The notes under the pieces were generated by a model. It saw nothing but the letters and a program-made list of their open reading frames with translations, did not search any database and was not told the origin of the DNA. Shown here one piece after another: positions 32,360-41,813 of a stretch of DNA of 64,000 nt. Position 1 is the stretch's first letter; every line of letters starts with the position of its first letter. Location of the stretch: the NCBI RefSeq assembly GCF_002272865.1, contig NZ_MLAP01000008.1, positions 38,853 through 102,852 of the forward strand. Reading direction: 5' to 3'. Position numbers and translations under genes: made by a program. The stretch is from Helicobacter sp. 12S02634-8 (GTDB lineage Bacteria > Campylobacterota > Campylobacteria > Campylobacterales > Helicobacteraceae).

Positions 32360-32560
32360 TCAGCATTTTTTTGTGCCATTGCTCCCATAACGGGCTTCTT
32401 GCACCTCGATAAAAAATTCTTTTCGGGTTTTGGGGATCTTATCAGGGTGGTTTTTAGCCATATGCTCTAAATATCTATCATAGCTAGGCAATCCCACCAA
32501 TAGATGCCAAAATCGCTCTTGGCGTCTATAAAAATAAGTGACCTTACCCCAAACACCCAT
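32360..32560 (-). CDS. YbdD/YjiX-family small protein
   Basis: The 66-residue product (start ATG 32560, after AGGGGG) reads MGVWGKVTYFYRRQERFWHL, then VGLPSYDRYLEHMAKNHPDK. The YDRYLEHM..NHP..IP pattern is the hallmark of the YbdD/YjiX family, whose genes habitually follow cstA-type transporters. It starts 11 nt downstream of cstA. Its molecular role is unknown; association with CstA is inferred from constant neighbourhood. Confidence 0.9.
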   Translation of the reverse strand: MGVWGKVTYFYRRQERFWHLLVGLPSYDRYLEHMAKNHPDKIPKTRKEFFIEVQEARYGSNGTKKC

Positions 32561-32571
32561 TACCAAACCCC

Positions 32572-34623
32572 CTAAATCCTAACAGACCCTAAAGGCGGGG
32601 AAATGCGATGGGACTGCCAATGCCCCCACGCAATCCTGATACAAGCAAACACCACCAACAAAGTCACTAGCATAAAAAACACGCACAAAATCGCATTGAT
32701 GATATTGCTTCGGATAGAGTTCTTTGCTAGAGTGAGGGCTGTTGGGTCGGTGATAGTTTCTAGTTTAGCGCTCAAAATCTGTGCTGTTGCAATATGGCTG
32801 ATACTATCTGCGATTTTATCCCCACTAGCAGGCAAGACTTTTTGGATACCTCCATAAAATGTCGCAACAAGGACAAACGCCGCAGGCAAGGCAGAAACCC
32901 ATACATAACGCCCCTTACCCATCTTGATTAAAATCGCTGTCACCAAAAGCAGTGCCATAGCTGCTAGCATTTGATTACTCACGCCAAAAAGCGACCAGAG
33001 TGAATAGATCCCGCCTTTAGGGTCAATCGCCCCTTGATAGAGGAAATACCCCCAACCTGCCACACAAATAGCTGTCGCGATGATACCTGCAGTATATGAA
33101 TGCGTGTTTGCTAATGGCTTATAGACATTACCCAAAATATCTTGGACCATGAAACGGCAAGTGCGTGTGCCTGCATCAACAGCTGTGAGGATAAAAAGCG
33201 CTTCAAATAAAATCGCAAAATGATACCAAAACGCCATCATCTCAGGACCGCCAATAATCTGATGGATAATCAAAGCCAGCCCGATAGCAAAGGTCGGCGC
33301 ACCACCTGTGCGGCTCAAAATCGTTTCTTCGCCAATGTTATGTGTGAGTGTTTGGATCTCTTCTGGACTGATAGTAAAGCCCCAAGAGCTGATGGTATGG
33401 GCTACTTGAACGATATCTGTGCCAATCGTGATGGCTGGAGAGTTGATAGCAAAATATAGCCCTGGGTGCAAGATAGAGGCTGCAATGAGTGCCATAATCG
33501 CCACTGCTGATTCCATAATCATTGAGCCATAGCCAACCATACGCGCATGTGATTCCTTCTCGATCATCTTAGGTGTAGTGCCAGAGGAAATGAGCGCATG
33601 GAAACCACTGATAGCCCCACAAGCGATTGTGATGAATAAAAAAGGAAAAAGACTCCCTGCAAACACAGGCCCACTGCCATCAATATATTGAGTGATTTTA
33701 GGCATTTGCAAAGGCGGGGCGACAACAATGATAGCCAATGCCATACACAAAATAACTCCGATTTTAAGAAAAGTGCTCAAATAATCGCGTGGGGCGAGCA
33801 AAAACCACACTGGCAAAATCGAAGCAATAAAGCCATAAATAATCACAATCACAGCCAAAGTGGGCGCATCAAAGGTCAGCAAACTCGCCATATAAGGATC
33901 TGCAGCAATATGACTGCCATAATACAAAGCCCCCATCAAGAGCACAAAGCCGATGATAGAAGCCTCCCCTACTCTGCCAGGTCGGATAAAACGCATATAC
34001 ACGCCCATAAAAATTGCAATAGGGATTGTCATTGCTATCGTGAAAAATCCCCAAGGACTATCAGCCAACGCCTTCACTACCACCATGGCTAAAATCGCAA
34101 TGATAATCAACATAATGCCAAAAATTCCCAACATCGCAAAAGCCCCAGTGAAATGCCCCATTTCATCTTTAATCATCTCGCCCAAAGACTTGCCATTGCG
34201 TCTTATAGAAATAAACAAAACGACAAAATCATGCACTGCCCCTGCTAGCACACCTCCGACCAAAATCCAAATCATAGAGGGCAAATACCCCATCTGCGCG
34301 GCCAAAATAGGCCCGACCAATGGCCCTGCCCCAGCAATGGCTGCAAAATGATGTCCAAACAAAACAATCTTATTAGTAGGGACATAATCCTTGCCATCAT
34401 TGTAACGTTGTGCGGGCGTGGGACGCGTGTCATCGAGTTCAAGCACTTTATAAGCGATAAACTTACTATAAAAACGATACCCAATCGCATAGATACACAC
34501 ACTCGCTGTCACCATCCAAATCGCATTCACACTCTCCCCCTCATTTAAGGCCAAGACACCAAAGCAACAAGCTGCCAAAACGGCAATCAAAGCCCAAATC
34601 CCCCCAACTACAATACGATTCAT
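32572..34623 (-). CDS. cstA: Carbon starvation protein A (peptide/pyruvate transporter family)
   Basis: CstA is a large inner-membrane transporter implicated in peptide uptake in Campylobacter and Helicobacter and in pyruvate uptake in E. coli. I chose the ATG at 34623 with AAAGGAAAG upstream, giving 683 residues. Family motifs include YRFYSKFIAYKVLELDDTRP, FGHHFAAIAGAGPLVGPI and SGFHALISSGTTPKMI, then TAVDAGTRTCRFMVQDILG. About 16-18 hydrophobic segments are visible. The late region WSLFGVSNQMLAAMALLL is typical. Confidence 0.95.
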   Translation of the reverse strand: MNRIVVGGIWALIAVLAACCFGVLALNEGESVNAIWMVTASVCIYAIGYRFYSKFIAYKVLELDDTRPTPAQRYNDGKDYVPTNKIVLFGHHFAAIAGAGPLVGPILAAQMGYLPSMIWILVGGVLAGAVHDFVVLFISIRRNGKSLGEMIKDEMGHFTGAFAMLGIFGIMLIIIAILAMVVVKALADSPWGFFTIAMTIPIAIFMGVYMRFIRPGRVGEASIIGFVLLMGALYYGSHIAADPYMASLLTFDAPTLAVIVIIYGFIASILPVWFLLAPRDYLSTFLKIGVILCMALAIIVVAPPLQMPKITQYIDGSGPVFAGSLFPFLFITIACGAISGFHALISSGTTPKMIEKESHARMVGYGSMIMESAVAIMALIAASILHPGLYFAINSPAITIGTDIVQVAHTISSWGFTISPEEIQTLTHNIGEETILSRTGGAPTFAIGLALIIHQIIGGPEMMAFWYHFAILFEALFILTAVDAGTRTCRFMVQDILGNVYKPLANTHSYTAGIIATAICVAGWGYFLYQGAIDPKGGIYSLWSLFGVSNQMLAAMALLLVTAILIKMGKGRYVWVSALPAAFVLVATFYGGIQKVLPASGDKIADSISHIATAQILSAKLETITDPTALTLAKNSIRSNIINAILCVFFMLVTLLVVFACIRIAWGHWQSHRISPPLGSVRI

Positions 34624-35113
34624 TATCTTTCCTTTCGTTTGATTTGATACACTAATCATAAACTACAAATCAAGAAAAAGCACCATATACAAAAAGCTAA
34701 AGGGACAAAAATAAAAGGTTTTTGGAAATAAAGTAACACTTTAGTCCATTATCAAAAGTGATTTTTAGAGCTGTAATCACAAGTTATGCGTGTCTATGTT
34801 GTGCGTATCTGTGTTATGGGTATCCAAGTTGGGTATCTGTATCAAGGTTTCAAGCTCTCAAAAAAGTGGGGCATTAAAAGCTCGCTTAAGGTCAATAGGG
34901 GGCTCACTCGAGATCACTTGAGGTCGCTTGAGATTGATGGGGAGGGGGCGCACTTTGAGTTTGATAGGCTCACTCAAGCACACCTAAAGTCACTTGAGTT
35001 TAATAGGCGCACTTGGGTGATCCTGAACTCGCTTGAACGCAATGGATTTTTAGATTTTTTGGATATTTGAAATCTTTCAGACTGCCCCTTAAAGTGCTTT
35101 TGAGGTCAGAGGG
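34624..35113. repeat. Intergenic stretch with degenerate 39-bp CTTGAG-rich repeats
   Basis: No convincing gene lies between cstA and the lipoprotein gene. An open frame (34786-35070, 94 codons) exists but has no ribosome-binding site, and its product is itself a degenerate repeat (HLRSLE, HLKSLE, ILNSLE). Copies of a ~39-bp unit begin near 34903, 34969 and 35008, each with CTCACT or GCACTT followed by CTTGAG-like words and TTGATGG/TTAATAGG. An earlier GTATC(T/C)-rich tandem lies near 34800-34850. The same CTTGAG words recur at 58.1-58.25 kb. Confidence 0.6.
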
Positions 35114-35344
35114 TTATTTTTGCTCAGGCTCCCAAAATGTATCTGGTGATGGTGGGTAGAGTGTATCATCGACTGCAGATTCTTGTGCTTGTGTCGGGTC
35201 TGATTGTGTGGGAGTGGCTTGCGTGGGGGCTGTTTGTGCTTTGGACTTGGTAGCAGGGGTAGTGGTGGTGGAGGGGATTTGAGTTGTAGAAGCGCACGCA
35301 TTGAATACAAAGGCTATCAGTATTGCTGTGAATAATCGGATCAT
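35114..35344 (-). CDS. Small Thr/Pro-rich lipoprotein
   Basis: The 76-residue product starts MIRLFTAILIAFVFNACAST, a lipoprotein signal with lipobox FNAC (Cys17). A disordered Thr/Pro/Gln/Ala stretch with repeated PTQ/TPT units (about residues 22-57) follows, then a short acidic tail, DDTLYPPSPDTFWEPEQK. AAAGGAGAAAA precedes the start, so translation is likely. I do not recognise the family. It may be a surface tether or an entry-exclusion-like peptide; that is speculation. Confidence 0.7.
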   Translation of the reverse strand: MIRLFTAILIAFVFNACASTTQIPSTTTTPATKSKAQTAPTQATPTQSDPTQAQESAVDDTLYPPSPDTFWEPEQK

Positions 35345-35611
35345 TTTTTCTCCTTTCGGTTGTGTCGTTGTGTATAAAATCCATCAAGAACAAGCGAGAA
35401 CAAGTCCCATTTCAAGTAGTCCTCATCAGATCTCAAACCTAGACCAAAATTCGCATTATACCCATATTGATATAACCCCAATCAAACAAACTTCCAAATC
35501 CCAAACACTCCCGCTAAAAATCCCATATTTTGGGCTCTCAAGCACTCTAATCTTAGATCACAAAACAAGCAAAGCACTCTAAAAGCCCTAAATTCTAAGC
35601 CCCCCATAACT

Positions 35612-36982
35612 TTAGGAGCGATTTTGGTGTTTGAGCATATCAGCAATCAAAAAAGCAAGTTCAATCGCTTGAGTCGCATTGAGTCTGGGATCGCACTGGG
35701 TGTTGTAGTTACAGCCAAGGCCTGCTTCTGTAATGGCTTGAGAGCCCCCAACACATTCAGTCACATCTTGCCCTGTCATCTCTAAATGCACGCCCCCTGC
35801 GTGGCTGCCTTGGGCTTGATGGATTTCAAAAAAGCTTTTCACTTCGCTCAAAACACTATCAAAAACTCGTGTTTTATAGCCCGAGCTTGCTTTGATGGTG
35901 TTGCCATGCATGGGATCGCAGCTCCAAAGGATTTCTCTGCCCTCAGGATTGATCTGCCCCAAGAGTGCGGGGAGTCGGGTTTTGATATTCTCAGCGCCCA
36001 TACGCACAATCAGATTCAAGCGCCCGGGTTCATTTTGAGGATTGAGAATATCACAGATTCCTAAAATATCTTCTTTGGTGGCATTAGGGCCGATTTTGAC
36101 CCCCACAGGATTTTTAACCCCGCGCAAAAACTCTAAATGTGCCCCATCAAGCTCCCTCGTGCGCTCGCCAATCCAAAGCATATGCGCAGAGCAATCATAC
36201 CACTGCCCACTCAAGCTATCTTGACGCACCAACTGCTCTTCATAATGCAATAACAAGGCCTCATGGCTAGTATAAAATTCTGTTTCTTTTAAAATCGGAG
36301 TATTTTGCGTGCTGATACCGCAAGCCTTCATAAAGCCTAGAGTTTGGGTGATACGATCTGCTAGCTCTTCATATTTCTTGCCAAAATCATTATTTTTCAC
36401 AAAGCTCAAATTCCAGCGATGGACTTCATTGAGATCAGCCAAGCCCCCTTGCGCAAAAGCACGTATGAGATTGAGTGTCGCAGCGCTCTGATGGTAAGCC
36501 CTCAGCATTCTTTTGGGATCAGGTATCCTGCTTGTGGGGTCAAATTCAATGCCATTGATCATATCACCTCGGTAGCTAGGGAGCTTGAGCCCATCAACCT
36601 CTTCTGTATCTGAAGAGCGGGGTTTAGCAAACTGCCCTGCCAAGCGCCCAACCTTGATGATAGGGCAACTCCCTGCAAAGGTCAAAATCGCTCCCATTTG
36701 GATAATGATTTTAAACATATCTCGGATATTGATGGCACTAAAATGCGAAAATGACTCCGCGCAATCCCCACCTTGCAACAAAAATGCCTTACCGCAAGAG
36801 GCCTGCTTGAGTCGCTCTTTGAGATTTCTAGCCTCCCCTGCAAAAACTAATGGTGGGTAGCTCTTGAGCTCTTTTTCACTTTCTTTTAGGGCTTCTTGAT
36901 CGGGGTAGATGGGGTGCTGCTTGATAGGGAAATCTCTCCAAGACTCCGGAAACCACTCTTTTGTTTGCACTTCTTTTTGCAT
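35612..36982 (-). CDS. aroG: DAHP synthase, class II
   Basis: The enzyme condenses phosphoenolpyruvate and erythrose-4-phosphate to start the shikimate pathway. The 456-residue length and motifs identify the class II (plant/Mycobacterium-like) type, unrelated in sequence to E. coli Aro[70 protein letters not shown] and [15 protein letters not shown]. It starts [19 protein letters not shown] after AGGAGCAAAG. H. pylori also uses a class II enzyme. The gene appears monocistronic. Confidence 0.95.
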   Translation of the reverse strand: MQKEVQTKEWFPESWRDFPIKQHPIYPDQEALKESEKELKSYPPLVFAGEARNLKERLKQASCGKAFLLQGGDCAESFSHFSAINIRDMFKIIIQMGAILTFAGSCPIIKVGRLAGQFAKPRSSDTEEVDGLKLPSYRGDMINGIEFDPTSRIPDPKRMLRAYHQSAATLNLIRAFAQGGLADLNEVHRWNLSFVKNNDFGKKYEELADRITQTLGFMKACGISTQNTPILKETEFYTSHEALLLHYEEQLVRQDSLSGQWYDCSAHMLWIGERTRELDGAHLEFLRGVKNPVGVKIGPNATKEDILGICDILNPQNEPGRLNLIVRMGAENIKTRLPALLGQINPEGREILWSCDPMHGNTIKASSGYKTRVFDSVLSEVKSFFEIHQAQGSHAGGVHLEMTGQDVTECVGGSQAITEAGLGCNYNTQCDPRLNATQAIELAFLIADMLKHQNRS

Positions 36983-37169
36983 CTTTGCTCCTTTGTGATA
37001 TGTTTGCCCCCTTTGGGTAGTCGCTTATCTTGGGTATTTTATCCTAAAGTTTTCAATAAGCCCCCTCAAACTAGCACAAAACTAGGAAAACACACATTGA
37101 TTTGAAGACCCATTGGGTGAAATCTGATATAATCTCCCCAAACAAAAATACAAAACTTTCGAGGAAACA

Positions 37170-37487
37170 ATGACTATCGATGACCCACTACTCCAAAAGC
37201 TCCAAAAACTAGGAATGATCCAAATCGATCCCCAAAAAAGTGAAGCAATCAAAAAAAGTTTGGAAGATATTTTGGGTTTTGTAGAAAATATCGCTGATCT
37301 CCCCCTTTGTGACACACAAGATAAAATTCAAGAACTAGCAGACCCCAATCACTCAATCAACGCACAAAAGGCAACGCCCTTGCGTGCAGATACCCCAGCA
37401 ATCGACCCTACAATCCCCCCTCATGTCCTCAAAAATGCCCCTGAAGCTAAAGATGGGTATTTTATCGTGCCAAAAATCATCGAATAG
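37170..37487 (+). CDS. gatC: Asp/Glu-tRNA amidotransferase subunit C
   Basis: GatC is the small subunit of GatCAB, which makes Gln-tRNA and Asn-tRNA by transamidation, essential in Helicobacter, which lacks a standard glutaminyl- or asparaginyl-tRNA route. The 105-residue protein has the family helices LLQKLQKLGMIQIDPQKSEA and LEDILGFVENIADLPL. The conserved tail PLRADTPAIDPTIPPHVLKN, ending DGYFIVPKIIE, follows. AGGAAAC precedes the ATG. gatA and gatB are not in this window. Confidence 0.93.
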   Translation: MTIDDPLLQKLQKLGMIQIDPQKSEAIKKSLEDILGFVENIADLPLCDTQDKIQELADPNHSINAQKATPLRADTPAIDPTIPPHVLKNAPEAKDGYFIVPKIIE

Positions 37488-37554
37488 CCCCCTCCCCTAG
37501 CCACTCTAGCCCCTCTTTTTTTTCCACGATTTTCTCCCACGTTTTTTAAAATTT

Positions 37555-38148
37555 TTATAAACGCAAGAAATTTGCCAATAACTCCATGCCTCCCCTTGAA
37601 AGCACAGATTCAGGGTGGAACTGCACTCCATAGACATCATGATCCCTATGTTTGAGTGCCATCACAATCCCAGCACTATCAAAGGCCAAAGGCACAAGCT
37701 CCTCGCCCAAAGAAGCCACATACAAAGAGTGATAACGCCCCACTTCAAGCCGATCTCCCAACCCTGCAAAAAGCGGGCAAGGCAGCAAGTCAATCACGCT
37801 GGATTTGCCATGCATTGGCTCTGTGAGTCTGGCTATCTCCCCACCAAAGACCACGCCAATACACTGATGTCCCAAGCACACACCTAAAATCTTTTTTGTT
37901 GGAGCATAATGCCTGATGGCCTCTAAACTGCCCTTAGCGTCTTTTGGGTGGCCAAAACCAGGTGCGATGATGATATGGCTATAAGGCAAAAGCATAGAGA
38001 GCGTGCAGGTATCATAGGCAAAAACATCTACAGAACAAGAAAGGGCGTGGAGATAATAAACAAGATTGTAAGTGAAGGAATCATAATGGTCTATCATCGC
38101 TATTTTAGGTGCTTGATGATTTTTCTGTGCTAGGGGTGTTTGGGGCAT
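37555..38148 (-). CDS. pabA: Aminodeoxychorismate/anthranilate synthase glutaminase subunit
   Basis: This class I glutamine amidotransferase supplies ammonia to PabB for 4-aminobenzoate (folate) synthesis. From the ATG at 38148, 5 nt after GAGGT, the 197-residue protein has IAMIDHYDSFTYNLVYYL, an oxyanion-hole segment IIIAPGFGHPKDAKGS (APGFG in place of the usual SPGPG), and the nucleophile elbow LGVCLGHQCIG. The catalytic His/Glu are in VQFHPESVLS. It overlaps the end of pabBC by 19 bp. The pairing points to PabA, though TrpG-like use cannot be excluded. Confidence 0.9.
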   Translation of the reverse strand: MPQTPLAQKNHQAPKIAMIDHYDSFTYNLVYYLHALSCSVDVFAYDTCTLSMLLPYSHIIIAPGFGHPKDAKGSLEAIRHYAPTKKILGVCLGHQCIGVVFGGEIARLTEPMHGKSSVIDLLPCPLFAGLGDRLEVGRYHSLYVASLGEELVPLAFDSAGIVMALKHRDHDVYGVQFHPESVLSRGGMELLANFLRL

Positions 38149-39842
38149 ACAGACCTCATTGATGGGCATAACTTGAGTGTATGCAACTGGCGCACGGAGT
38201 TGGCACAATAGATTCTATCAGCCCTAAACAAATCAGAGATATAAAGAATCTTTTCCTTCCAAAGCCCCTTTGTGAGCATTTTTTGGCGATATATCCCCCC
38301 AAGCAATCCACAAGCAATCGGTGGCGTCCATATCTCCCCATCAATCTCTAAAGCGATATTGCTCCTTGCTCCCTCAGTGAGCTGCCCGTCTTGATTGTAA
38401 TGGATCACATCAAACACAAGCCCCTTTGCAATCATTTCCATACTGCTTGCATACCAAGGTCGGTGCGTGGTTTTATGATACAAAAAATCATTGCGATAAT
38501 CTAAGGGGCTTTGTGCGAGTCTGACATATTGACTCTGGGGGCTTAAAAGTGGGTGGTAAGTGGTGTGTATCTGCCCATCTTGTGAGAGTAAAAGCCTCAT
38601 GATTCCATCTTTTTGGGGTTTTTGCTCCAAAAGCTTCGTGTCAAAGGCGATACCAAAATATTTGGCTGAATTTTTCAACCTCTCAAAATGCAATGGCGCA
38701 TCAGCAATCTCCAAGCCCTCTACCCACATTGTTTCTACCAAAGAAAATTCCAATTTCGGATAGACAAAAAAGGACTTCAGCAAGCTCTCCTCCCACTCCT
38801 CGTTCGCCCGACTATCCCAGACTATCCCCCCTCCTACATTTAAAGTATATTCTTTGTCTTCTTGTGCTTTATGCAGAGTGCGGATCGGCACACTCCAAGT
38901 CATCTGCTCCTTACTAATCACACCAATCGCCCCACAATAAACACCCCTAGGGCTGCCCTCTAATGCAGCTATAATCTCCATTGTCCTTTTTTTGGGCGCT
39001 CCTGTGATCGACCCGCAAGGAAAAAGTGCAGAAAATATCGTAAAAAGTGGTGTATTTTTGGGGATAAATGCAGAAATCTCTGAAACCATCTGATGGAGCG
39101 TGGGGTGGGTTTGGATAGCAAAAAGTCGATTGACATTTACACTATTTTTGAGGGCAATGCGACTCAAGTCATTACGCAAAAGATCGACAATCATCACATT
39201 TTCACTGCGATTTTTAGGGTCATTGCGTAAAAATTCTTGATGGGCTCTGTCTTCAAGAGGATCAGCCCCGCGCTTGATTGTGCCTTTCATTGGGCAAGTC
39301 GTGATGGTGTCATGGGACTTAGATGTTGTGATGGTGAAAAAAAGCTCAGGACTAAAGCTCAAAATACTCTCAAATTCATTGATAATCAGGGCTTTATAAG
39401 GAGTATTTTGCGTAGAAAGGATCGAATAAAAAATAGCAAGCGCATCACAATGGGTTTTGAGCTTCAAAGGGTGGGTGAAATTTGTCTGATAAGTATCCCC
39501 ACTTCTAATTGCTTCTTTGATTTGGGCAATTTTTTGCGCATAAGTAGCAAAATCTATCTGCAAATCAATGCTTGGATAAAACACCTCTTGCCTACCCTCT
39601 TGATATGAGCTTATATCCAGAGAGGTCGCACACTCAAAATGCTCAAAATACAAAAGCGGCATTTTAGAAGCAGGCATATCATTTTGTAAAAAAATATCCT
39701 TAGCTTCATAACGGATATAACCGACAAAATAGCCATATTCACGATGTTTATCGATATAATCAAGGGCTGCTTGAAAGCCCTGCTTCTCAAAGGCTATAAG
39801 CTTTTTTAGACTCTGAGAATAGATTTTATCTCCAAAAATCAT
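38130..39842 (-). CDS. pabB: Fused aminodeoxychorismate synthase component I / aminodeoxychorismate lyase
   Basis: The N-terminal ~350 residues are PabB, aminating chorismate: GDTYQTNFTHPLKLKT, CPMKGTIKRGADP, NVMIVDLLRNDLSRIA and LFPCGSITGAPKKRTMEII. The C-terminal ~210 residues resemble PabC, the PLP lyase releasing 4-aminobenzoate: LVETMWVEGLEIADAPLHFE, the probable PLP lysine in YHKTTHRPWY, and EGARSNIALEIDG with CGLLGGIYRQ. One chain of 570 residues thus covers both steps after PabA. The ATG at 39842 overlaps the previous stop (ATGA), preferred over an upstream TTG. Confidence 0.92.
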   Translation of the reverse strand: MIFGDKIYSQSLKKLIAFEKQGFQAALDYIDKHREYGYFVGYIRYEAKDIFLQNDMPASKMPLLYFEHFECATSLDISSYQEGRQEVFYPSIDLQIDFATYAQKIAQIKEAIRSGDTYQTNFTHPLKLKTHCDALAIFYSILSTQNTPYKALIINEFESILSFSPELFFTITTSKSHDTITTCPMKGTIKRGADPLEDRAHQEFLRNDPKNRSENVMIVDLLRNDLSRIALKNSVNVNRLFAIQTHPTLHQMVSEISAFIPKNTPLFTIFSALFPCGSITGAPKKRTMEIIAALEGSPRGVYCGAIGVISKEQMTWSVPIRTLHKAQEDKEYTLNVGGGIVWDSRANEEWEESLLKSFFVYPKLEFSLVETMWVEGLEIADAPLHFERLKNSAKYFGIAFDTKLLEQKPQKDGIMRLLLSQDGQIHTTYHPLLSPQSQYVRLAQSPLDYRNDFLYHKTTHRPWYASSMEMIAKGLVFDVIHYNQDGQLTEGARSNIALEIDGEIWTPPIACGLLGGIYRQKMLTKGLWKEKILYISDLFRADRIYCANSVRQLHTLKLCPSMRSVCPKHP

Positions 39843-40735
39843 TGCAAGCAAACAGCCTCAAATTTTTCTACCAAAAACACAGGATTATAGCTCATCTTTG
39901 CCCTCCGTAAGCCCTCAATCCCTAAATCCTCCTCGCGATTGGCATACAAATATTCGCTGAATTCATGGGCTAAAAGCTGCTGGTTGATAATCTGATAAGC
40001 GCCGTGGTATTGGGGGTTTGCCTTTTCGATATGGATCACTGCCATTTCTTGATTGATCGCCTCACCAAAGCTAAAAGCCACAATCACACCACCCACGCTG
40101 ATAAATCCCCCCTTTAAGCCTAGGACGTGATAATTTTTGAGCGCGTTGATGATACCTAGATTTTCATTTTTCAAGCCCTCGCTCGCCCCCTCTTGATTCA
40201 ATGCATACCACTCTTCCCAAGTCTGCAAGACTCTAGGGGCATTGCTTGGGTCTATAGAAGTGTAGCTATAGTCTGGATAAGTCTGCAAAAACTGATTGAG
40301 ATGGTTTTTTTTCTTATGGTATTTGCGACCTGAGAGTTCGATGAGCTCTTTGATACTATAGACATAATCGCTGCGATCGCGATTGGGGGTAAAGGTGAAA
40401 AGATCAGGAAAATGCAAAGTGAGCTCTTGGACAGAGCGCGCTTCTAGGGAGCGAAATTCTAGCCTCTCCCCCCTTGCCTTAGAGTCTTCTATCAAAGCAA
40501 GCACGCATTGTGTCTTATCCCCTGTGCCGATGGGATAAAAATAGAAAGGCTTTCCTTGTGGGTATTGCGTGCGTATCACCAAAAATCCTGCGACAATGCA
40601 AAAACTAATATTTCGAGATGTATGCCAAATATAAAGATTACCAAAGCTTACATCAGAGAGATAAAAAAAATCTTGACACAAATAGCTCTCTATCAAGGGC
40701 TTATCTTCTAGTGATAGTTGTTTGTATGTAATCAT
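39839..40735 (-). CDS. DUF2156 (lysyltransferase-C-terminal-like) protein
   Basis: I assign this to the DUF2156/GNAT-like fold related to the C-terminal domain of phosphatidylglycerol lysyltransferases. Indicators are YVYSIKELIELSGRKYHKKK (Arg/Lys-rich Y.KK.N motif), GGVIVAFSFGEAINQEMAVI and YHGAYQIINQQLLAHEFSEY, then REEDLGIEGLRRAKMSYNP. From the ATG at 40735 after GAGGCAG it is 298 residues; an ATG at 40750 overlapping pheA is an alternative. The H. pylori counterpart (HP0292) sits at the same place. Substrate unknown. Confidence 0.75.
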   Translation of the reverse strand: MITYKQLSLEDKPLIESYLCQDFFYLSDVSFGNLYIWHTSRNISFCIVAGFLVIRTQYPQGKPFYFYPIGTGDKTQCVLALIEDSKARGERLEFRSLEARSVQELTLHFPDLFTFTPNRDRSDYVYSIKELIELSGRKYHKKKNHLNQFLQTYPDYSYTSIDPSNAPRVLQTWEEWYALNQEGASEGLKNENLGIINALKNYHVLGLKGGFISVGGVIVAFSFGEAINQEMAVIHIEKANPQYHGAYQIINQQLLAHEFSEYLYANREEDLGIEGLRRAKMSYNPVFLVEKFEAVCLQ

Positions 40736-40742
40736 AGCTGCC

Positions 40743-41813
40743 TCACTCATCGGTCTTTACATAGCTGCCTAGCCATTTGATTTCATTGGGATATGCTTCA
40801 AAAAGCTCCTTGATATGTGGATCATCTCGGTGCCCTTCAAAATCAATATAAAAACCAAAGCTAAAATCAGACTTAGATTTTATCGGACGCGAGTCAATTT
40901 TAGTGAGATTGATACCCCTTTGGCTAAAATCTTTGAGTAAAGCTAGGAGAGTGCCAGATTTTTCAAAATCCTTCAGATGGGCAAAAACAGAGGTTTTGTC
41001 CTTACCACTGGGGAGATTGGCAAAATCACTGATGATGACAAATCGGGTTTTATTTTTGCTCGAGTCTTCGATATTATCAAACATAACAGGCAAATGATAC
41101 AACTTCCCTGCAATCTTTGAGCAAATCGCAGCTGAATTGGGGACTTGTTTGGCAAGTTGCGCAGCCTTAGCTGTGGAATCAACAGGAATGCGCGTGATGT
41201 CTTGGAGGTGGTGGGACTCGATAAATGCGTTGCACTGCCCAAAAGCAATATCTTTTGAATAAATGCGCTCGATCATCTCCAAACGCTCACAATCGCTCAC
41301 AAAGCTATGGTGGATAGGCAAAATAATCTCAGCAATGATTTTAAGCTCACAATTTGCGAGCAAATCAATCGTATCCCCAACCATACCATTGGTATTATTT
41401 TCTAAAGGCACAACACCATATTTTGCACGCCCTAATTGCACAGCCTTAAACACAGATTGGATATTTGTCATCGGCAGATACATACTCATTGCCCCAAAGC
41501 GCTCTTCGGCTGCTTGATGTGTGTAACTCCCTAAAGGCCCTAGATAAGCGACGCGCTCAGGGAGTTCTAAATTTCTTGAAATAGCAAAAATCTCTTGATA
41601 AATCGCTTCAATCGCAGGGGTATTGAGGTATTGAGAGCCTTTTTGTGCCAAACGATCGATGATTTCCTTCTCGCGTTCAGGGCGATAGATACTCGCTCCT
41701 GCCTTGAGCTTTTCTTTACCGATTTCTGATACGATTGCTAGGCGCTCATTGAGTAGTTCAAAAATTGCATCATCGATAGCATCGATTTTACTGCGCTTGT
41801 CATTTAGGTTCAT
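40743..41813 (-). CDS. pheA: Bifunctional chorismate mutase / prephenate dehydratase
   Basis: This makes phenylpyruvate for phenylalanine. Domains in order: chorismate mutase (residues ~1-85; KIDAIDDAIFELLNERLAIV, YRPEREKEII), prephenate dehydratase (~90-270; VAYLGPLGSYTHQAAEERFG, YGVVPLENNTNGMVGDTIDL, NKTRFVIIS), and ACT regulatory domain (~275-356; SGTLLALLKDFSQRGINLTK, DSRPIK). The ACT domain predicts feedback inhibition by phenylalanine. It overlaps lysA by 14 bp, in a lysA-pheA-DUF2156-pabBC-pabA operon shared with H. pylori. Confidence 0.95.
   Translation of the reverse strand: MNLNDKRSKIDAIDDAIFELLNERLAIVSEIGKEKLKAGASIYRPEREKEIIDRLAQKGSQYLNTPAIEAIYQEIFAISRNLELPERVAYLGPLGSYTHQAAEERFGAMSMYLPMTNIQSVFKAVQLGRAKYGVVPLENNTNGMVGDTIDLLANCELKIIAEIILPIHHSFVSDCERLEMIERIYSKDIAFGQCNAFIESHHLQDITRIPVDSTAKAAQLAKQVPNSAAICSKIAGKLYHLPVMFDNIEDSSKNKTRFVIISDFANLPSGKDKTSVFAHLKDFEKSGTLLALLKDFSQRGINLTKIDSRPIKSKSDFSFGFYIDFEGHRDDPHIKELFEAYPNEIKWLGSYVKTDE

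Noticed and set aside
34786..35070. Possible 94-residue protein-coding gene
   Set aside because: The frame is produced by degenerate DNA repeats, lacks a ribosome-binding site, and shows no family resemblance; listed as repeat instead.
35301..35582. Plus-strand 93-codon frame opposite the lipoprotein start
   Set aside because: Antisense to the lipoprotein signal peptide at one end and composed of biased sequence elsewhere; no start signal.
38149..38208. Longer N-terminus for PabA
   Set aside because: The extra residues lie inside the PabC domain of the preceding gene and lack similarity to glutaminases; ATG 38148 has a good ribosome-binding site.
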